From NCBI RefSeq assembly GCF_000146185.1, contig NC_012778.1:82001-146000 (forward strand): a stretch of DNA of 64,000 bases, in the 5' to 3' direction. The position numbers were made by a program, and so were the translations under genes. Positions 37,378 to 45,627 of this stretch are shown here, one piece after another. Origin of the DNA: [Eubacterium] eligens ATCC 27750 (GTDB lineage Bacteria > Bacillota > Clostridia > Lachnospirales > Lachnospiraceae). The notes below the pieces were generated by a model. That model ran no database searches. It had not been told where the DNA came from and saw nothing but the letters and a program-made list of their open reading frames with translations. The number at the start of each line of letters is the position of its first letter. The first letter of the stretch is position 1.

Positions 37378-38298
37378 ATGAATCGTTATCAGTTTGAAGT
37401 ACTTACATATATTGAAAAGAATGGTAAGAAAGATTATCCGATGAGAACTCTTTCAGATACATTAAAGATTTCAGGAACAGCTATATCCAAGGCACTTGAT
37501 GAGTTAGAAAATGATGTGCTTATTAAAAGATGTGAAGACCAGATGGAGATTACCGAAAAAGGTCTTGAGGCACTTGAGCCATACCGCGTAAAGAGAGCGG
37601 TTATTATGGCAGCAGGATTTGGTTCAAGAATGGTTCCTGTTACATTAGACAGACCAAAGCCAATGGTTGCTGTTAATGGAGTAAGAATTATTGATACATT
37701 ACTTGATGCACTTGTTTCTGTAGGAATTAAGGATATAACTCTTGTGAGGGGTTATAAGAAAGAAAAATTTGATGAGATTCTTGATAAATATCCATTTATC
37801 AATCTTATTGATAACGATATATATGATAAAACCAATAATATATCATCAGCAATGGCAGCATTAGAACATATTGACCAGTGCTATTTATGTGAAGCAGACC
37901 TGTATATATCTAATCCGGCTATTATCACAAAGTATCAGTACTGCAGCAATATCCTTGGCTCTTATTCATTAGAGACTGATGACTGGAGCTTTAAGCTTGA
38001 TAATGGACATATAACAGATTACCAGAAGGGTAATACATATTGCTTTAATTATTATGGAATATCTTACTGGACAAAGGAAGACAGTGCAAGATTAAGAGAA
38101 GACTTTGCACAGGTATATAATGAAGAGCCGGAGGGTAATGATTATTTCTGGGAATTCATTCCATTAGTACTTCGCAAGGAAAGATATGCGGTAGAGGTAA
38201 GACCTTGTGAGAAATCAGATATTATGGAGATAGATAATTTTTATGAGCTGGTACAGTTAGATTCTTCTTATAAGGATTATCCGGGACAGGAACAGTAA
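37378..38298 (+). CDS. winged-helix domain fused to LicC-like nucleotidyltransferase
   Basis: 306 residues. Residues 1-72 form a MarR-like winged helix (MRTLSDTLKISGTAISKALDELE...ITEKGLEAL). From 76 a LicC-type cytidylyltransferase begins: KRAVIMAAGFGSRM, LDRPKPMVAVNGV, LIDNDIYDKTNNI and YLCEADLYI with the metal-binding Asp. It would activate a phospho-amino-alcohol with CTP. The helix-turn-helix could couple gene control or substrate sensing to catalysis. The start follows AAGGAGG by 5 bases. It shares the linker motif GLEALEPYRV with the protein at 39913, so the two come from one ancestor. Confidence 0.88.
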   Translation: MNRYQFEVLTYIEKNGKKDYPMRTLSDTLKISGTAISKALDELENDVLIKRCEDQMEITEKGLEALEPYRVKRAVIMAAGFGSRMVPVTLDRPKPMVAVNGVRIIDTLLDALVSVGIKDITLVRGYKKEKFDEILDKYPFINLIDNDIYDKTNNISSAMAALEHIDQCYLCEADLYISNPAIITKYQYCSNILGSYSLETDDWSFKLDNGHITDYQKGNTYCFNYYGISYWTKEDSARLREDFAQVYNEEPEGNDYFWEFIPLVLRKERYAVEVRPCEKSDIMEIDNFYELVQLDSSYKDYPGQEQ

Positions 38299-38327
38299 AT
38301 GCAGATATAAAGGGAAGGTGAATGTCT

Positions 38328-39899
38328 ATGATATGTTATAAGGGAAAGGTTCTTACAGTTGACAGCAATGATACAGTAGCCGGTTATCTCGTTGAGGATA
38401 AAGGAAGAATTGTGTATGTTGGTAACGAACTGCCAGAACAGTATAAGAATGTGCAGACAGTTGAACTCGGAAAGAAGGTGCTGGTTCCGGCATTCGTAGA
38501 TACACACCAGCATATGGCATCATTTTCTACATTTCACGCAGGACTTAATGTTATGGATGCAGAGTCAAATGAAGAGATTGCACAGATGGTTAAAGAATTC
38601 GTGCAGTCAAGCGGTAATAAAAAGACACTTATAGCATTCGGTGCGTCACCATATTCAGTTAAAGAAGGAAGACTTATAAGCAGGAAAGAATTAGATAAGG
38701 TTTGCCCTGATAAGGAAATCATGGTTGTCAAATATGATGGACATGCGTGTGTAATTAACAGCAAGCTTCTTGATAAGCTGAAGGGGAAAGTAAGTAAGTT
38801 AAGAGGTTATCACGAAGATACCGGCGAGATGAATCAGGAGGCATTCTTTGAATGCTCTAATTACATTACCAATTCACTTTCTATTATTGAACTGTTTAAG
38901 AATATGCAGAGTGCCATTGATTTTCAGGCGTCTCATGGAATTGGCTGTATTCATACTGTAAGTGGTGTGGGTTTTACAGGCAATCTTGATATTACATTTG
39001 AAAAAATATTTGCAAAATCCTTAACTAATGGATTTCAGGTAAGAGTATTCCCACAGTCAATGAATGTTGATGTCGCATTAAAGAGAAAGCTGCCAAGAAT
39101 AGGCGGGTGTTTTGAATGTGCGCTTGATGGATGTTTCGGTTCACACGATGCAGCTATGAATGAACCATATATTGATTCTTTAGGCGGTGACGGAGTACTT
39201 TATTATGATGATGAAAAGGTTATTGATTTCTGCAAGAAGGCTAACAGAGCCGGACTGCAGATAGAGATGCATGCGATTGGGGATAAAGCGTTTGACCAGG
39301 CATGCAGGGCACTTAAGGCGGCACTTGACGATTATCCAAGAAAAGATCACAGACATGGAATTATACATGACTGTCTTCCAACTGAAGAGGGAATTAAGAT
39401 ATGCAGGGACTATAATATACAGATGCCTGTACAGAGCGCTTTCATTAACTGGAAACAGGAACCTGATGAGTATCTTGAAAGCATTATGGATAAAGAAAGA
39501 ACAGAAAGACTTAATCCGCTCAGAACATTTAATGAGAACGGAATAGTTGTTTCATGTGGTTCTGATGCTCCATGTACATCACCGGATCCTATTGTATGGA
39601 TTGACAAAGCTGTTAATAATATGAATCAGTCTCAGGCAGTATCGGTTCAGGAAGCACTAAGGATGTGTACATATAATGGATATTATGTAACATTTGACGA
39701 GAAGGAAAGAGGAAGTCTTGAGGCAGGAAAGATTGCCGATATGGTGGTTCTTTCAGATGATTTGTATTCGGTTGACAAGAAGGACATAAAGAACATTAAG
39801 GTAGAGGGACTTATACTTTCAGGAAAGAAGTATGAATTATGCAGAGAAAATGTAATCAAAGCAGTGATTCGAGGAGTGTTCTCAGGAAACATGGCATAA
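38328..39899 (+). CDS. YtcJ-like amidohydrolase
   Basis: 523 residues of the metal-dependent amidohydrolase superfamily. PAFVDTHQHMAS gives the H-x-H metal ligands, HAIGDKAFDQAC a third His, HGIIHDCLPTEE a fourth, and SCGSDAPCTSPDP the catalytic Asp; EAGKIADMVVLSDD is the usual C-terminal beta strand. It hydrolyses an amide or related bond in a small molecule. Located between two LicC-like genes and after a permease, it may free an amino alcohol from an imported amide. That link is inference. An ATG at 38322 would add two residues but lies too near GGAAGG; 38328 has better spacing. Confidence 0.82.
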   Translation: MICYKGKVLTVDSNDTVAGYLVEDKGRIVYVGNELPEQYKNVQTVELGKKVLVPAFVDTHQHMASFSTFHAGLNVMDAESNEEIAQMVKEFVQSSGNKKTLIAFGASPYSVKEGRLISRKELDKVCPDKEIMVVKYDGHACVINSKLLDKLKGKVSKLRGYHEDTGEMNQEAFFECSNYITNSLSIIELFKNMQSAIDFQASHGIGCIHTVSGVGFTGNLDITFEKIFAKSLTNGFQVRVFPQSMNVDVALKRKLPRIGGCFECALDGCFGSHDAAMNEPYIDSLGGDGVLYYDDEKVIDFCKKANRAGLQIEMHAIGDKAFDQACRALKAALDDYPRKDHRHGIIHDCLPTEEGIKICRDYNIQMPVQSAFINWKQEPDEYLESIMDKERTERLNPLRTFNENGIVVSCGSDAPCTSPDPIVWIDKAVNNMNQSQAVSVQEALRMCTYNGYYVTFDEKERGSLEAGKIADMVVLSDDLYSVDKKDIKNIKVEGLILSGKKYELCRENVIKAVIRGVFSGNMA

Positions 39900-39912
39900 G
39901 GAGATATGTATA

Positions 39913-41673
39913 ATGAGAAAAGAAGAGTTTTATGTATTGAACAGTTTGTATAATGGAAGCATTGGCAGAGCAGGCTGCACTTATGATGTTGAGGAGACAA
40001 AAGCTCTTAATGACACAAATATTTATAATAAACTTGTAAAAACAGGGTATATTGAAAAAGAGTCTGGTAGTCTTACAAAGACTGGATTAGAGGCACTTGA
40101 ACCATACAGGGTTAATAATGCCGTTATTCTTGCAGCTGGCGCATCTACACGTTTTATTCCTTTATCACTTGAACAGCCAAAGGGTCTTTTTGAAGTTAAG
40201 GGTGAACGTCTGATTGAGAGACAGATAAAGCAGCTTCAGGATGCTGGCATTAAGAATATTACAGTTGTACTTGGCTATAAGAAGGAGATGTTTTACTATC
40301 TTGAAGACAAGTATGGTGTAAAGTTCATTATTAATGATTCATTTAATATAAAGAATAATATAGAAAGTCTTTATCTTGCAAGAAAAGAACTTAAAAATAC
40401 TTATATATGCGTAAGTGACAGTTATTATATCGAGAATCCTTTTAATCAGTTTGAATATCATACATTTTATTCAGGTTATTATGGAAAGGAAACAACAGAT
40501 GAAGTATATGCAAGAGCTGACGGATTTGGAAAGATAACAAGAATTGCCAAGGATAATAAGATTGATGGATATGTTCTTATGGGACATTCATTCTGGAGAA
40601 AAGAATTCTCAGAAGCATTTATTAATCAGGTTGAAGCTGTACGTGAATCTGGGGTTTATAATAACTGCTATTGGGAGATTCTTGTAAAAGATAAGCTGGA
40701 TGAGCTGCCTGATATATTCTTTAAAGAGTATCTTCCAGGTAATATATTCGAGTTTGACTATTTCGATGAGCTTAGAAAGTTTGATTCACAGTATCTTGGA
40801 CATACACATAGTGAGATTATAAGGAATATCAAGCTTGTATTCAGATGTGATGAGGAAGATATAATTGATTTCAGGAATGTAAGCGAAGGAATGACCAACA
40901 CATCATTTATATTCAAGATTGACGGAATTGATTATATATACAGACATCCAGGCGATGGAACAGAAAGTATAATCAATAGAAGAAATGAAAAAAAATCACT
41001 TATTAAAGCCAAAGAAGCTGGTGTAGATCCTACATACATATATGCAGATGTTAATGAGGGCTGGAAGATATCCATATTCATTCCAGAATTCAGAGAACCT
41101 GATTATAATTCTTTTGAGGACTCAAAGAAGATATTGGCTGTTTTAAGAAAGCTGCATAAGGCAGATATAACAGCCGATTATGGAATGAAACCTTGGGAAG
41201 ATGCACTTGATATGGAGAAGCTTCTTGAGAAGAAAGATCCTGTGTGCTTCGTTCAATATGAAGGACTTAAGAACAACATAGGACAGTTGTATAAGATGAC
41301 TCTAGCAGATGGAGTTGAAAAATGTTTCTGTCATGGCGATACATATAAGCCAAACTGGATGATAAGACCAGATGGAAGTGTTATACTTATTGACTGGGAG
41401 TATTCTGGATATTCTGACCCGGGAATTGATGTTGGATATTATGTGGTTGATGCCATGTATGATTTTGATAAGGCTGAGGAATTCATAAAGGAATACCTTC
41501 AGGAAGATTATAATGAGACAACAAGATTTCATTATATGGCATATGTTGCTATTATTGCGTACTACTGGTTTGTATGGGCTATGTACAGGGAATCATGTGG
41601 TGCAGACATGGGAGAGGCATTGGAGAACTGGCGAGACATGGCAGTTAAATATGCTGAGTACCTTTTGAAATAA
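39913..41673 (+). CDS. three-domain protein: winged helix, LicC-like cytidylyltransferase, LicA-like kinase
   Basis: 586 residues. Residues 1-72 are a winged-helix domain ending in SLTKTGLEALEPYRV. Residues 76-300 are a LicC-type nucleotidyltransferase (NNAVILAAGASTRFIPLS, LEQPKGLFEVKGERLI, FIINDSFNIKNNIESLY, ICVSDSYYI). Residues about 315-586 are a choline/ethanolamine kinase of LicA type, with an intact FCHGDTYKPNW (H474, D476, N481) and IDWEYSGYSDPG (D494). A single chain could thus phosphorylate an amino alcohol and convert it to the CDP form. It ends the operon and is followed by a terminator. Choline, ethanolamine or another alcohol cannot be told apart. Confidence 0.9.
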   Translation: MRKEEFYVLNSLYNGSIGRAGCTYDVEETKALNDTNIYNKLVKTGYIEKESGSLTKTGLEALEPYRVNNAVILAAGASTRFIPLSLEQPKGLFEVKGERLIERQIKQLQDAGIKNITVVLGYKKEMFYYLEDKYGVKFIINDSFNIKNNIESLYLARKELKNTYICVSDSYYIENPFNQFEYHTFYSGYYGKETTDEVYARADGFGKITRIAKDNKIDGYVLMGHSFWRKEFSEAFINQVEAVRESGVYNNCYWEILVKDKLDELPDIFFKEYLPGNIFEFDYFDELRKFDSQYLGHTHSEIIRNIKLVFRCDEEDIIDFRNVSEGMTNTSFIFKIDGIDYIYRHPGDGTESIINRRNEKKSLIKAKEAGVDPTYIYADVNEGWKISIFIPEFREPDYNSFEDSKKILAVLRKLHKADITADYGMKPWEDALDMEKLLEKKDPVCFVQYEGLKNNIGQLYKMTLADGVEKCFCHGDTYKPNWMIRPDGSVILIDWEYSGYSDPGIDVGYYVVDAMYDFDKAEEFIKEYLQEDYNETTRFHYMAYVAIIAYYWFVWAMYRESCGADMGEALENWRDMAVKYAEYLLK

Positions 41674-41681
41674 ATAATATT

Positions 41682-41720
41682 AAAAGGACACTGTATTATG
41701 TAAGAACAGTGTCCTTTTTT
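41682..41720 (+). terminator. intrinsic terminator
   Basis: A 13-bp perfect stem (41682-41694 with 41706-41718) followed by T. It separates the permease-lic operon from the YidC-fusion operon. Confidence 0.92.
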
Positions 41721-41731
41721 GTGTGCAAAAC

Positions 41732-41782
41732 ATGTAAAATTTATATTGGATATGTAAAAAAAGTATATCGGATATGTAAAAA
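41732..41782. repeat. three iterated ATGTAAAA elements upstream of the YidC-fusion promoter
   Basis: ATGTAAA(A) occurs at 41732, 41752 and 41774. The last two are part of a 19-base direct repeat (TATATTGGATATGTAAAAA / TATATCGGATATGTAAAAA, one mismatch) with a 22-bp period, which is two helical turns. They lie just before the candidate -35 box and could bind an activator. Confidence 0.5.
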
Positions 41783-41786
41783 CACC

Positions 41787-41815
41787 TTTCAATAATTGAT
41801 AATAAGTGATATGAT
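41787..41815 (+). promoter_or_regulatory. candidate promoter with weak -35
   Basis: A weak -35 (TTTCAA), a 17-base spacer and the -10 TATGAT (41810-41815), directly downstream of the iterated repeats. A poor -35 next to direct repeats would suit an activator-dependent promoter. Confidence 0.4.
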
Positions 41816-41875
41816 TAATTATTGTGTTGGATGATTTTGACATAATCAATCAAATCTTCAAAAGAGGAGTTATTT

Positions 41876-43777
41876 ATGGAAATATTATCGACAGCCTTAG
41901 GTTATGTAATGAATTTTTGTTACAAACTACTGCATGATTATGGATTGGCAATTATATTATTCACTCTGATAAGTAAGATAGTTCTCTTACCAGTATCAAT
42001 CTGGGTACAGAAGAATTCAATCAAAATGGTTAAGATGCAGCCTGATATTAACAGGATTCTTATTAAACATTATGGTGATAAGGATGAGATAGCAGAGGAA
42101 CAGTCTAAGCTTTATAAAAAAGAAAAATATAATCCACTGGCATCACTTATACCTCTTATTATACAGATAATACTTCTGCTTGGAGTTGTTGCTGTTATTA
42201 AGGATGGAATTAACGAAGGTGTTGCGAACATGAAGTTCTGTGGTTATGACCTTACATGGATTACCACAAAACAGTGGGGATTATCAATAATTACACCAAT
42301 TATAGCAGGTGTATCAGCATGGCTTTTATGTGTTGCACAGAATGCAAGTAATGTATTACAGGCAGAACAGAGTAAGCTTAATAAGTATGGTATGATGATA
42401 TTTTCAGTAGGTCTGTCATTATATTTAGGATGCTTTGTATATGCAGGAGTAGCTCTTTACTGGACTGCCAGCAACATATTTGCAATTCTTCAGTTATATC
42501 TTCTTAACTGGGCTATTAATCCTAAGAATTATGTTGATTATGAGGCTCTTGAGGAAACTAAGAAAGAACTTGCAGAGATTGAAGCTCTTGGTACGAAAAA
42601 GGGTAAAAGAAACAAAGAAGATATTAAGAGAGAAAAAGCTGATTATAAAAAGTTTTTTTCTGTTGTTAATAAACATCTTGTCTTCTATTCAGAGGGCTCA
42701 GGTTTCTATAAGTATTTTAAAGGGATAATTGAATACATACTTAACAATACGAATATTACAATTCATTATGTAACAAGTGATCCTGATGATCAGATATTCA
42801 GAATTGCAGAAAAAGAAAGTAAGATTAAGCCTTATTATATAGGGGAAAAGAAACTTATAACACTTATGATGAAGATGGATGCAGACGTTGTTGTTATGAC
42901 TATGCCTGATATTGAGAATTATCACATTAAGAGAAGTTATATCAGAAAAGATATTAATTATGTTTATGTTCCTCATGGCATGGACAGCCTTAATATGACA
43001 ATGCGAACCGGTTCAATGGATCATTATGATTCTGTATTATGTACAGGAAAGATTCAGAAAGAAGAAATAGAAAAAACTGAAGAAGTGTATAATCTTCCTA
43101 AGAAGGAGCTTGTTGAGTGGGGATATTCATTGCTTGATGAGATGCGTGAGGATTATGCAAAGATGCCAAAGAAGGAAAATGATATTAAGTCAATACTTAT
43201 TGCTCCATCATGGCAGAAAGATAATATTGTAGACAGCTGTCTTGAGGACATACTTGATAATCTTAAGGGGCATGGTTATAAGATTACAGTTCGACCACAC
43301 CCACAGCATGTAAGACATATGCCTGAGAAGATGGAAAGACTTAAAGAAAGATATAAGGATGATACAGATATAGAGATTCAGACTGATTTTTCATCAAACA
43401 GTACTGTTTTTGAAGCAGATCTTATGATTACAGACTGGTCAGGTATAGCATATGAATATGCTTATACTACATGTAAACCGGTTCTTTTCATTGATACACC
43501 AATGAAGATAATGAATCCTGAATACAAAAAGATTGGAATTGAGCCACTTAATATATGGATGAGATATGAAATCGGGCGAGTACTTAAGCTTGATGAAATT
43601 GATAAGACAGCTGATACAGCAGCAAAGATGCTGGCAGCTTCTGATACATATAAGGACAGCATAGACCAATTTGTTAAAGAATATGTGTATAATCTTGGAA
43701 GTAGTGCATCGGTTGGAGCTAAATATATTATTCAGGAAATTCAAAAAGCAATAAAAAGACATAAGGAACAAGAGTAG
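41876..43777 (+). CDS. YidC/Oxa1-type insertase domain fused to CDP-glycerol glycerophosphotransferase (TagB/TagF-like) domain
   Basis: 633 residues. Residues 1-225 are a YidC/Oxa1 core with five hydrophobic segments: YGLAIILFTLISKIVLLPVS, MVKMQPDINRI, and LYKKEKYNPLASLIPLIIQI. The groove Arg of most YidC proteins is Lys here (K34). A charged linker (about 230-262) leads to a teichoic-acid-type glycerophosphotransferase domain with YVPHGMD (H367), TVRPHPQH (H475) and MITDWSGIAYEYAY (519-530). The first domain normally inserts membrane proteins; the second moves a polyol phosphate from a CDP-alcohol to a glycan or polymer. GAGGAG precedes the ATG. It is upstream of a cytidylyltransferase fusion that may make its donor. 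The housekeeping YidC would be encoded elsewhere. Confidence 0.9.
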   Translation: MEILSTALGYVMNFCYKLLHDYGLAIILFTLISKIVLLPVSIWVQKNSIKMVKMQPDINRILIKHYGDKDEIAEEQSKLYKKEKYNPLASLIPLIIQIILLLGVVAVIKDGINEGVANMKFCGYDLTWITTKQWGLSIITPIIAGVSAWLLCVAQNASNVLQAEQSKLNKYGMMIFSVGLSLYLGCFVYAGVALYWTASNIFAILQLYLLNWAINPKNYVDYEALEETKKELAEIEALGTKKGKRNKEDIKREKADYKKFFSVVNKHLVFYSEGSGFYKYFKGIIEYILNNTNITIHYVTSDPDDQIFRIAEKESKIKPYYIGEKKLITLMMKMDADVVVMTMPDIENYHIKRSYIRKDINYVYVPHGMDSLNMTMRTGSMDHYDSVLCTGKIQKEEIEKTEEVYNLPKKELVEWGYSLLDEMREDYAKMPKKENDIKSILIAPSWQKDNIVDSCLEDILDNLKGHGYKITVRPHPQHVRHMPEKMERLKERYKDDTDIEIQTDFSSNSTVFEADLMITDWSGIAYEYAYTTCKPVLFIDTPMKIMNPEYKKIGIEPLNIWMRYEIGRVLKLDEIDKTADTAAKMLAASDTYKDSIDQFVKEYVYNLGSSASVGAKYIIQEIQKAIKRHKEQE

Positions 43778-43799
43778 AGTCAGATTATAGGAGGGGATT

Positions 43800-45611
43800 A
43801 TGCAGGCAATTATTTTAGCAGCAGGAATGGGAAAGCGTTTAAAAGAACTTACCCAGAATAATACCAAATGTATGGTAAAGGTTAATGGAGTATCGCTTAT
43901 AGATAGGCTTTTGCATCAGCTTGAGAAACATCATCTCTCAAGAATAGTGATTGTTGTGGGTTATGAAGGACAGAAGCTGATTGATTATATAGCGACATTA
44001 GGAATTAAGACACCAATTTCATATGTTGACAATGCGGTATATGATAAGACAAACAATATTTATTCACTTGCGCTGGCAAAGAATTATCTTATGGAAGAAG
44101 ATACTCTGCTTTTTGAATCAGATGTAATTATTGAGGATTCTGCAATTGATGAACTTGTAAAAGATCCGAGAGATACACTTGCCATGGTAGATAAATATGA
44201 GAGCTGGATGGATGGTACATGTGTAAAGCTTGACGAATATGATAACATTGTTGCATTTGTTCCAGGAAAGAGCTTTGATTTTAAGGAAAAAGAGGAATAC
44301 TATAAAACTGTAAATATCTACAAATTCAGCAAACATTTTTCACAGGATATATATGTTCCTTTCCTTGAGGCATATTGTAGTGCATTGGGAGAAAATGAAT
44401 ATTATGAACAGGTTCTTAGAGTTATAACGATGCTGGACACACCTGGAATTAAAGGTATGAGATTATCAGGTCAGAAATGGTATGAAATAGACGATGAGCA
44501 GGATCTTGATATAGCAACAACACTTTTTGCTCCGGATGATGAGACAAGAATTAACCTTATGCATAAAAGATATGGAGGATTCTGGAGATATCCGGGATTG
44601 TTGGATTTCTGTTATCTTGTTAATCCTTATTATCCGCCTAAAAAGCTTAAGGATGAACTGCGTGCGAGCTTTGATACACTTTTGACAGAATATCCTTCAG
44701 GTATGGGAGTTAATTCTTTACTTGCAGCTAAGAATTTTGGTGTTCATAAAGACAACATAATAGTTGGAAATGGAGCAGCAGAACTTATTAAGTCTCTTAT
44801 GGAGAGCTTTTCTGGAAAGACAGGCGTTATCAGACCTACATTTGAAGAATATCCTAACAGATATGCTGTTGAAGACGAAGTGGTATTTACACCGGTAAAT
44901 GACAATTATACATATTCGGTTGAAGAACTGATAGAGTTCTATACATGCAACAAGGTAGATAATATTATTATTATTAATCCTGATAATCCATCTGGTAATT
45001 ATCTGAAAAAGGAAGAGATTATAAGGTTAATAAAATGGACAGACAGTCAGGGAATCAAGCTGGTGGTTGATGAGTCGTTTGCTGATTTCTCCGATGAACC
45101 GGATAATTCTCTTATAGAACAGAAACTTATTGAAACATATAGCAGATTATATGTTATGAAAAGTATATCTAAATCATACGGTGTGCCGGGACTGAGGCTT
45201 GGAGTCCTTGTTTCCTCAGATACAGAAGCGATTGCAGCAATGAAAAAAGATGTTGCAATATGGAATATTAATTCATTTGGAGAGTATTATCTTCAGGTTG
45301 CAGAAAAGTATAAGAAAGATTATGCAGCTGCAATGGACAAATTCCGCGTAGAAAGAAAAAGGTTCTATAATGAACTGGAGCAGATATCTGGTATAAGGGT
45401 CATCCCATCACAGGCTAATTATTTTATGATTGAGATAACTAATGGAATGACAGCAAAGGAACTTATGATAAAACTGTTTAAGAATCATTATCTTCTTATA
45501 AAGGATCTTACATCAAAAGTACATGATGGAAAACAGTATATAAGAATTGCAATCAGAAATGATGTAGATAACAACAAGATGATTGAAGCATTAAAAAAAG
45601 AACTTAATTAA
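43800..45611 (+). CDS. LicC-like cytidylyltransferase fused to PLP-dependent aminotransferase/decarboxylase (HisC/CobD-like)
   Basis: 603 residues. Residues 1-240 are a nucleotidyltransferase: QAIILAAGMGKRLKELT, NTKCMVKVNGVSLIDR, YVDNAVYDKTNNIYSLA and LLFESDVII. Residues about 255-603 are a fold-type I PLP enzyme: NNIIVGNGAAELIKSLM-like (NIIVGNGAAELIKS), INPDNPSGNYL, VVDESFADF, and the Schiff-base K458 in KSISKSYGVPGLRLG. HisC/CobD relatives are transaminases or decarboxylases of phospho-amino acids, so the protein could make a phospho-amino alcohol and then its CDP form. Related single-domain PLP enzymes in Campylobacter capsule loci give ethanolamine phosphate or serinol phosphate. Two domains, one chain, adjacent to the CDP-alcohol-using fusion. 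Confidence 0.9.
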   Translation: MQAIILAAGMGKRLKELTQNNTKCMVKVNGVSLIDRLLHQLEKHHLSRIVIVVGYEGQKLIDYIATLGIKTPISYVDNAVYDKTNNIYSLALAKNYLMEEDTLLFESDVIIEDSAIDELVKDPRDTLAMVDKYESWMDGTCVKLDEYDNIVAFVPGKSFDFKEKEEYYKTVNIYKFSKHFSQDIYVPFLEAYCSALGENEYYEQVLRVITMLDTPGIKGMRLSGQKWYEIDDEQDLDIATTLFAPDDETRINLMHKRYGGFWRYPGLLDFCYLVNPYYPPKKLKDELRASFDTLLTEYPSGMGVNSLLAAKNFGVHKDNIIVGNGAAELIKSLMESFSGKTGVIRPTFEEYPNRYAVEDEVVFTPVNDNYTYSVEELIEFYTCNKVDNIIIINPDNPSGNYLKKEEIIRLIKWTDSQGIKLVVDESFADFSDEPDNSLIEQKLIETYSRLYVMKSISKSYGVPGLRLGVLVSSDTEAIAAMKKDVAIWNINSFGEYYLQVAEKYKKDYAAAMDKFRVERKRFYNELEQISGIRVIPSQANYFMIEITNGMTAKELMIKLFKNHYLLIKDLTSKVHDGKQYIRIAIRNDVDNNKMIEALKKELN

Positions 45612-45627
45612 AAAGGAGATAAAAAGT

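Noticed and set aside
43800..45611. Phosphonate biosynthesis (PntC-like) enzyme
   Set aside because: No phosphoenolpyruvate mutase or phosphonopyruvate decarboxylase is encoded in the window, and the PLP domain is HisC/CobD-like rather than the class V AEP transaminase.
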